DNA of 54,589 nucleotides from JANMCE01 sp031410595 (GTDB lineage: Bacteria > Actinomycetota > Acidimicrobiia > Acidimicrobiales > Ilumatobacteraceae): NCBI GenBank assembly GCA_031410595.1, contig JANNZM010000067.1, forward strand, positions 1-54,589. Reading direction: 5' to 3'. A program made the position numbers and the translations under genes. The notes beneath the pieces were generated by a model. It was not told the DNA's origin and did not search any database. It saw only the letters and a program-made list of their open reading frames with translations. Positions 49,390-54,589 of the stretch are shown piece after piece. Numbering within the stretch: position 1 is the stretch's first letter; each line of letters begins with the position of its first letter.

Positions 49390-51489
49390 ATGCTCAAGAA
49401 CATTGCGTCATTCTCCTTCCGAAAGAAATGGCTGGTGTTGGCGGTCTGGCTTGTGGCCGCTGTCGGCTTCACTTTCGCCAACAGCGCGGCCGGCGGCAAG
49501 TTCGGCGAAGGAGGTGACTCCAGCAATTCTGATTCAGCTCAGGCGTACCGGCTGTTGAAAAACGAGTTCCCGTCCGCCGGTGGCGAGGAAGTTGCCATCG
49601 TGCTGCAGGACCCGCAGGGCATTGCGAACGACCAGGCAACCATCGACACCTATCTCGCCAAGGTGAAGACGCTACCGCGGGTTGCCGACGTGGTCTCACC
49701 CTTCGAATCGCCCGAGCAGGTTTCGGCTGACGGCAAGATTGGCTTTGCCAAGGTTGCGTTCACGCCGACCAGCACCGGCGAGGTTCAAGACAGCACGGCC
49801 AGCATGCAGGCGACGGCCAAGCAACTCAGTCAAAGCTCACTGAAGTTGGCCTTCGCCGGCTACCAGTTCAACCAGGGCTCGGTGCCCGACTCCGAGATGT
49901 ACGGGCTCGCCGCCGCAATGGTGATTCTGCTGGTTGCCTTCGGGTCGGTGGTGGCCATGGGCTTGCCGATCATCACGGCACTGGTTGGCTTGGTGATTGC
50001 ATTGGCGGGTGTCGGGTTGTGGTCGGCTGCCGTGCCGACTCCCGACTTCACCGTGCAGGTGGCGTCGATGATCGGCATCGGCGTTGGCATCGACTACGCG
50101 CTGTTTATCGTCACCCGTTACCGCGAGGCGCTGAAGGCAGGGGCAACGCCGCACGATGCCGTGATGGAAGCAGCCAACACCGCTGGCCGTGCCGTGGTGT
50201 TCGCCGGTGGAACCGTCATGGTCTCGCTGCTCGGGATGATTCTGATGGGTGTGAAGTTCTTCAATGGCCTAGCCTTCGGTTCCTCCTCCGCTGTGCTTGT
50301 TGCTGTGCTGGCTGCGTCCACGTTGCTGCCTGCGTTGCTGGGCGTGGTTGGTCGTCGGGTCGAGTTCCTGTCGATCCATCACAAGCGCGAAGTCGCTTCG
50401 CTCAAGGAGACCTTCTGGCATCGCTGGAGTCGATTCGTGCAGCGCCATTCGAAGGGCTTCACCACTGGCGGACTCGCGCTGTTGATCACACTCTCGGTAC
50501 CACTGCTGGCCATGCGTCAAGCGACAGCCGACGCTGGCAATGACCCGAAAGGCTCCACGACCCGCGTTGCCTATGACCTGTTGAGCAAAGGCTTCGGGCC
50601 GGGCTTCAACGGACCGCTCGTCGTTGCCTTGGAGACGCCGAACGAGGCTGCCTTGACGCGAGCGACCGCGCTCGCCGACATGCTGCGAGCAATGCCCGGC
50701 GTTGCGTTCGCTTCAGAGGCGCAGCCGTCTCCTTCGGGGAAGGCCGCTGTCATCTCGATCATCCCTACAACGTCACCGCAGAGCCGTTCGACCGAGCAGT
50801 TGGTCGATCATCTACGAGCCGATGTGCTGCCGCCATTCCACACCGACGGGCTGATTGGTCACGTCGGCGGTGCTACGGCATCCAACGTCGACTTCGCTCA
50901 GCTGATGTCGAGCCGCCTGCCGATCTTCATCGGAGTGGTCCTGGTGCTCAGCTTCGTGTTGCTGATGGTGGTGTTCCGTTCGATCCTTGTGCCGCTCAAA
51001 GCCGTCCTCATGAACCTGTTGTCGATCAGCGCGGCATACGGGTTGATGGTGGCCGTGTTCCAATGGGGATGGTTCGGCTCGTTGTTCAACGTGGCCCACG
51101 GTGCGCCGATCGAACCGTGGGCGCCGATGATGCTGTTCGCCATCATGTTCGGCCTCTCGATGGACTACGAGGTGTTCCTGCTTTCCAGCATCCGGGAGCG
51201 TTACGACCAGTCCGGCAACAACACCGAAGCGGTGGTGGAAGGTCTGGCGTCAACGGCTCGCATCATCACCGCTGCCGCCGCCATCATGATCTGCGTGTTC
51301 GCGCCGTTCGTGCTTGGCAACGACCGCGGCATCCGCCTGATCGGCTTCGGCCTGGCGGCGGCGGTGTTTATCGACGCCACCATCGTGCGCATGATCGTGG
51401 TGCCGGCGACCATGGAACTCCTCGGCAACCGCAACTGGTGGTTCCCCCGTTGGCTTGACCGCATCGTGCCCCACGCGGCACTGGCGTAG
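49390..51489 (+). CDS. MMPL/RND-family exporter
   Basis: Protein of 699 aa with the 12-helix duplicated MMPL layout: one N-terminal helix (WLVLAVWLVAAVGFTFA), an extracytoplasmic loop, five helices (about 165-340, including GVGIDYALFIVTRYREAL), a second soluble loop and a final set of helices (about 510-690, with MFGLSMDYEVFLLSSIRERY). The GxxxDY pairs carry the proton-relay aspartates of this family. It exports lipids, siderophores or drugs; the substrate cannot be read from sequence. The linked two-component system suggests envelope-stress control. Confidence 0.9.
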   Translation: MLKNIASFSFRKKWLVLAVWLVAAVGFTFANSAAGGKFGEGGDSSNSDSAQAYRLLKNEFPSAGGEEVAIVLQDPQGIANDQATIDTYLAKVKTLPRVADVVSPFESPEQVSADGKIGFAKVAFTPTSTGEVQDSTASMQATAKQLSQSSLKLAFAGYQFNQGSVPDSEMYGLAAAMVILLVAFGSVVAMGLPIITALVGLVIALAGVGLWSAAVPTPDFTVQVASMIGIGVGIDYALFIVTRYREALKAGATPHDAVMEAANTAGRAVVFAGGTVMVSLLGMILMGVKFFNGLAFGSSSAVLVAVLAASTLLPALLGVVGRRVEFLSIHHKREVASLKETFWHRWSRFVQRHSKGFTTGGLALLITLSVPLLAMRQATADAGNDPKGSTTRVAYDLLSKGFGPGFNGPLVVALETPNEAALTRATALADMLRAMPGVAFASEAQPSPSGKAAVISIIPTTSPQSRSTEQLVDHLRADVLPPFHTDGLIGHVGGATASNVDFAQLMSSRLPIFIGVVLVLSFVLLMVVFRSILVPLKAVLMNLLSISAAYGLMVAVFQWGWFGSLFNVAHGAPIEPWAPMMLFAIMFGLSMDYEVFLLSSIRERYDQSGNNTEAVVEGLASTARIITAAAAIMICVFAPFVLGNDRGIRLIGFGLAAAVFIDATIVRMIVVPATMELLGNRNWWFPRWLDRIVPHAALA

Positions 51490-51503
51490 CCGACCGTTTC
51501 CCG

Positions 51504-51538
51504 TCACGCCAGATTTCACCCGATGAAATCTGGCGTGA
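51504..51538. terminator. bidirectional terminator between MMPL and recR
   Basis: TCACGCCAGATTTCA (51504-51518) pairs perfectly over 15 bp with TGAAATCTGGCGTGA (51524-51538), with loop CCCGA. It lies between convergent genes. Confidence 0.88.
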
Positions 51539-51562
51539 CTGGAACCTTGCGGCCAGCCAGAA

Positions 51563-52171
51563 TCAGGCTTCGAGGATGCGGCGACCTTCGAGGGCTCGGC
51601 TGAGGGTGACTTCATCGGCGTACTCGAGGTCGCCGCCGACGGGCAGGCCACTGGCGAGCCGAGTGACTTTCAGCTCCAGCGGCTTCAACAACTTGGCGAG
51701 GTACATGGCGGTGACTTCACCCTCGTGATTCGGATTAGTTGCAAGTACAACTTCTTCGATGCCCTCGGGCTGGATGCGAATGAGCAGTTCTCGGATCTTC
51801 AACTGATCGGGGCCGATGCCATCGATGGGACTCACGGCACCGAGCAGCACGTGGTAGCGACCCTTGAAGTCACCGGTGCGTTCGATGGCCACGACATCGC
51901 GCGCTTCTTCCACCACGCAGACAACCGAGGTGTCCCGTCGGTCGTCCATGCAGATGCCGCACAGATCACCTTCGGAGATGTTCCAGCAGCGGCTGCAGAA
52001 CGCGACCCTGGCCTTGGCGTCGGTAATGGAATGGGCAAGGCGGCGGGCATCTTCGACGGGAAGTTTGAGGAGATGGAACGCAATACGTTGCGCTGACTTC
52101 GGACCGATCCCGGGAAGGCGGCCGAGTTCGTCAATGAGTGTCTGGACGGGGAGGGCGTAGTTGGATGCCAC
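51563..52171 (-). CDS. recR: recombination mediator protein RecR
   Basis: Protein of 202 aa. The N-terminal helix-hairpin-helix is IDELGRLPGIGPKSAQRIAFHLL, the four-Cys zinc finger CSRCWNISEGDLCGIC, and the Toprim domain VCVVEEARDVVAIERTGDFKGRYHVLLGA at about 83-111. The Walker-B-like C-terminal region LASGLPVGGDLEYADEVTLSRALEGR is complete. It works with RecO/RecF to load RecA at gaps. It starts 5 nt after the dnaX stop, the standard arrangement. Confidence 0.97.
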   Translation of the reverse strand: MASNYALPVQTLIDELGRLPGIGPKSAQRIAFHLLKLPVEDARRLAHSITDAKARVAFCSRCWNISEGDLCGICMDDRRDTSVVCVVEEARDVVAIERTGDFKGRYHVLLGAVSPIDGIGPDQLKIRELLIRIQPEGIEEVVLATNPNHEGEVTAMYLAKLLKPLELKVTRLASGLPVGGDLEYADEVTLSRALEGRRILEA

Positions 52172-52176
52172 GGCGC

Positions 52177-54174
52177 CTAGTTTTGCTCGTCCAGCAGTTC
52201 GGCCCCGGGGAAGGCTTTGACCAGTTTGTCCATACCGGTGCGGGCGTTTTCTGGCGGCGCGTCAACCAGTTCGGCTGGGTCGTACACCTCTTCTTCATGC
52301 GGTCCAGTATCGCTGGCAGCAGGCCGACTGCGATCAACCTCGGGTTTGTCGGCGATCAGTTTGAGCGAAACCGGACGACCGAAATGACGAGCCAGCGCGG
52401 CCTCCACTTCTGCCCGATATTGCTCACCCTTGGCGAGCGGCGTGGTGGAGGGAAGGGCATACACAGCGCTGCCATTCTCGCTGTCGACGAATCGTCCGGG
52501 GGCATAAATGGCCTTGGGTAGACCCTTCAATTTCGGAAGAATGTGGTCGGTCCATTGCATCGTCAACTCGTCGCGGCCGGGAAGCGGACCTGCCGCTACG
52601 GCGGCCGCCGGTAGCGGGGCTGCCGTGGGTTCCGCGGCGGCGGCTTCACCGGCCAGGCGTGCTGCTGCTGTCGCAGCGGCAGAAGGTGCGGCGGGAGTGG
52701 CAGCGACGGGGGTACTGGTTGCAGCGGGCCGGTTGACGCGGGTGCCAAGCTTGGCCCGCTCGGTCGCTGCCGGGGGAGGAGTGGCGGCCGAAGGGGACAC
52801 GTCGGCCGATTCGTTCGATGGTGTTGCGCTGTCCGCTACCTGGGCGTGTGCCTCGGCTAAGGCGGCTGCTCGGCCGTCGTCTTCAACCTCGTTTTCGGGA
52901 GCAACCGGTGCGTTCCCGCGCCCAATGCGCGCCTGCGTGGAACCGGGAGCCGGCGTGTTGCCAGCGATCCGGTCGATCTTGGCCTGGGTAGAGCTCGGCG
53001 CGTTGCCGGCCAGCGGATTGGCGGGTTGTTTGACTGCGCTGGGAGCGGTGGCCGGAACCGAGATAGTTCCACCAGACGACACGGCCTGTTCAAGCCGCTC
53101 GAGTCGGGCTAGCAGCGCGGCCGGACTGGTGTCGGATGCGACATTGGTCAGACGCACAATGGCGACGTCGAGCAACAGACGCGGGTCGGGCGCGTGGCGC
53201 AACTCCACCAACATCTCGCCCAGCACCTCCATCGCCCGCACCGTGGACGCCACGCCGAGCCGCTTGCCCTGATCGAGAACGCGCTGCGCACTGCGATCGG
53301 GCAGCTGCACCAACTCGGGTGACATCAGCGACAAGAAACAATCACGCAGGTGGGCAACCAGATTCTCGGTGAGCGTTCGAGCATCTCGACCATCTCGGAC
53401 AGCAGTTGCAACTGCAACTATTGCGCGTCCGCTGTCCGATGCAATGAGTGCTTCAATTAATTCGTCGAGCGGTTCGGCGTCGGGTGCAACGCCACCGGCA
53501 GCCACGACCTGTTCGAGCGCAGAGAGCGTGTCACGGGCCGAGCCTCCGCCCTGGCGGACCACGGTTTCGATGGCGTCGTCGCCAACCGTGAGCCCGGCGT
53601 CCTTGATGATCCAACGCACGTGATCGGCGAGCACATCGGCGCTGATGAGATTGAACTGCAACTTCTGGCAGCGGCTGCGGATGGTCTCGGAGACCTTCTG
53701 CGGGTCGGTGGTGGCGAGCACGAAGATGACGTGCGGTGGTGGTTCCTCCAACGTCTTCAATAACGCGGCCTCGGCCGCTTTGGAGAGCATGTGCACTTCG
53801 TCGAGGATGTACACCTTGAACCGGCCCGGCGTGCCGAGCATGGTCTTTTCGATGAGGTCACGCATGGAGTCGACGCCGTTGTTGCTGGCCGCGTCCAGCT
53901 CGTGCACGTCGTAACTCGTGCCGGCCTCGACCGCCTTACAGCTCAAGCATTCGCAGCACGGTTCACCGTCTTGCACGTTGGTGCAGTTGAGCACCTTGGC
54001 CAGGATGCGGGCCGAGGTGGTTTTTCCCGTGCCCCGGGGCCCGCTGAACAAGTGGGCGTGGCCAAGCCGATCGTCCCGGACTGCGTTGCGGAGCGCCAAA
54101 ACCACGTGCTCCTGGCCCCGCATATCGGCGAAACGGCGTGGGCGATAGCGCCGGTAGAGCGATTGGTAAGCCAT
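52177..54174 (-). CDS. dnaX: DNA polymerase III subunit gamma/tau
   Basis: Protein of 665 aa. The AAA+ clamp-loader core (1-370) starts MAYQSLYRRYRPRRFADMRGQEHVV and has Walker A FSGPRGTGKTTSARI, the zinc module NCTNVQDGEPCCECLSC, Walker B VYILDEVHMLSKAAEAALLKTLEEPP, and sensor 1 FVLATTDP. An Ala/Pro/Thr-rich linker (about 400-540) leads to a tau-like C-terminal domain. ATG 54174 is used; the upstream open frame of 31 codons is not conserved in the family. It loads beta clamps at the replication fork. Confidence 0.96.
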   Translation of the reverse strand: MAYQSLYRRYRPRRFADMRGQEHVVLALRNAVRDDRLGHAHLFSGPRGTGKTTSARILAKVLNCTNVQDGEPCCECLSCKAVEAGTSYDVHELDAASNNGVDSMRDLIEKTMLGTPGRFKVYILDEVHMLSKAAEAALLKTLEEPPPHVIFVLATTDPQKVSETIRSRCQKLQFNLISADVLADHVRWIIKDAGLTVGDDAIETVVRQGGGSARDTLSALEQVVAAGGVAPDAEPLDELIEALIASDSGRAIVAVATAVRDGRDARTLTENLVAHLRDCFLSLMSPELVQLPDRSAQRVLDQGKRLGVASTVRAMEVLGEMLVELRHAPDPRLLLDVAIVRLTNVASDTSPAALLARLERLEQAVSSGGTISVPATAPSAVKQPANPLAGNAPSSTQAKIDRIAGNTPAPGSTQARIGRGNAPVAPENEVEDDGRAAALAEAHAQVADSATPSNESADVSPSAATPPPAATERAKLGTRVNRPAATSTPVAATPAAPSAAATAAARLAGEAAAAEPTAAPLPAAAVAAGPLPGRDELTMQWTDHILPKLKGLPKAIYAPGRFVDSENGSAVYALPSTTPLAKGEQYRAEVEAALARHFGRPVSLKLIADKPEVDRSRPAASDTGPHEEEVYDPAELVDAPPENARTGMDKLVKAFPGAELLDEQN

Positions 54175-54280
54175 GCCGCCGAGGATACCCGCCACGCCTG
54201 TACGCCCGCCTATGGCCTTAGGATTTCCCACCCGTGGGTCAGCAGACGTCGATGCCGGCCAGCCCAACCGGCGGTGCTAA

Positions 54281-54396
54281 GTGAGGTGATGGCCAGGCGA
54301 TCTGCGGCACACGGCCGTTTCCGCTGAAGGCTGCTTCATTCCTGACCTGACCTGGTTCACAGACGAACGTTGCACAGGACCCGACCATCACCTCAC
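54281..54396 (-). ncRNA. ffs: signal recognition particle RNA (4.5S type)
   Basis: Read on the minus strand, the ends GTGAGGTGATGG and CCATCACCTCAC pair to form the closing helix. The apical domain is clear: GAACCAGGTCAGGTCAGGAA, then TGAAGCAGCC, with the conserved GGTCAGG and AGCAGCC asymmetric and symmetric loops that bind Ffh. It is about 116 nt, within the bacterial small SRP RNA range. It lies between tRNA-Ser and dnaX, as is common in bacteria. The 5' and 3' ends are approximate. The rest of the 54175-54492 gap shows nothing else recognisable except a possible promoter TAAGAT at 54445-54450. Confidence 0.92.
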
Positions 54397-54491
54397 CGAG
54401 CGCCACCTTCCGGTTTCACTAGGCGGAAAGAGTCTAGCGTGCGCTAAGATATTCCGCACTGCCCGCTTCCTCCCCGGAGAAAGCATGTAGT

Positions 54492-54576
54492 GGAGGGGTG
54501 CGAGAGCGGCCGAATCGGCACGCTTGGAAAGCGTGTGACGGGAAACTGTCCGTGGGTTCGAATCCCACCTCCTCCG
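54492..54576 (+). tRNA. tRNA-Ser (anticodon GGA)
   Basis: An 85-nt cloverleaf. Acceptor GGAGGGG (54492-54498) pairs with CTCCTCC (one G-U), the anticodon loop is TTGGAAA between CACGC and GCGTG, a long variable arm follows, and the T-arm is GTGGGTTCGAATCCCAC, with discriminator G. The long variable arm and GGA identify serine, reading UCC/UCU. CCA is not encoded. It is not tRNA-Sec, which would have a UCA anticodon. Confidence 0.96.
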
Positions 54577-54589
54577 CTTGGCTGTTTTC

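Noticed and set aside
54492..54576. Possible tRNA-Sec, given the selenoprotein candidate
   Set aside because: The anticodon is GGA and the acceptor/T geometry is that of tRNA-Ser; tRNA-Sec would have a UCA anticodon and longer acceptor arm.

Overview
The window is chromosomal DNA of a high-GC actinomycete, most likely from the Acidimicrobiia. This is inferred from a WhiB7-like regulator, an acyl-CoA carboxylase with a tiny epsilon subunit, orphan type VII secretion substrates, an NrtR-nadABC cluster, sorting-signal and SdrD-type surface proteins, and the order tRNA-Ser / SRP RNA / dnaX / recR. No phage, insertion sequence or CRISPR array is visible; genes are dense and many start codons overlap the preceding stop.

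Layout. 1-3.3 kb: M20 amidohydrolase (cut by the edge), AlkD-like repair protein, secreted helical-repeat protein, M24 aminopeptidase. 3.4-6.1 kb: secreted RCC1/FN3 protein with a triple C-terminal repeat. 6.2-9.2 kb: LOG-like hydrolase, WhiB7-like regulator behind an attenuator-like leader, MsrA, homocysteine methyltransferase. 9.2-13.2 kb (minus): LytS/LytTR two-component system, small membrane protein and sodium:solute symporter. 13.5-18.6 kb: complete branched-chain amino-acid type ABC transporter (livFGHMK). 18.7-19.7 kb: three small genes, including an ArsC-family gene whose catalytic cysteine codon is TGA followed by a SECIS-like hairpin. 19.8-22.7 kb (minus): acyl-CoA carboxylase beta and epsilon subunits plus a class V aminotransferase. 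22.8-26 kb: hypothetical protein, ATP-dependent DNA ligase, FEN-like nuclease, methylmalonyl-CoA epimerase. 26-28 kb: FTR1 iron permease and quinone oxidoreductase. 28.1-30.3 kb (minus): EspC-like protein, large T7SS-signal protein and a partner. 30.4-34.8 kb: NrtR and nadA-nadB-nadC. 34.9-39.6 kb: thiolase, AlbA_2/Schlafen-like regulator, DUF4126 membrane protein, lipoprotein esterase. 39.7-43.6 kb: 1321-residue SdrD-repeat surface protein ending in LPRTG. 43.7-47.4 kb: molybdopterin oxidoreductase with a tandem repeat at its 5' end, then an AAA/DUF4143 ATPase behind a double palindrome. 47.6-51.5 kb: NarL/DesK-type two-component system divergent from an MMPL exporter. 51.5-54.6 kb: recR, dnaX, SRP RNA, tRNA-Ser(GGA).

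The strongest finding is the probable selenoprotein at 19059-19415. An in-frame TGA sits exactly where R773 ArsC has catalytic Cys12, the three catalytic arginines are kept at a constant +1 offset, and a 38-nt stem-loop with GU in its apical loop begins directly after the TGA. A conventional caller would annotate only a truncated protein starting at 19116. The second notable item is the whiB7-like leader (about 6820-7113), with a possible short upstream ORF and an intrinsic terminator just before the gene.
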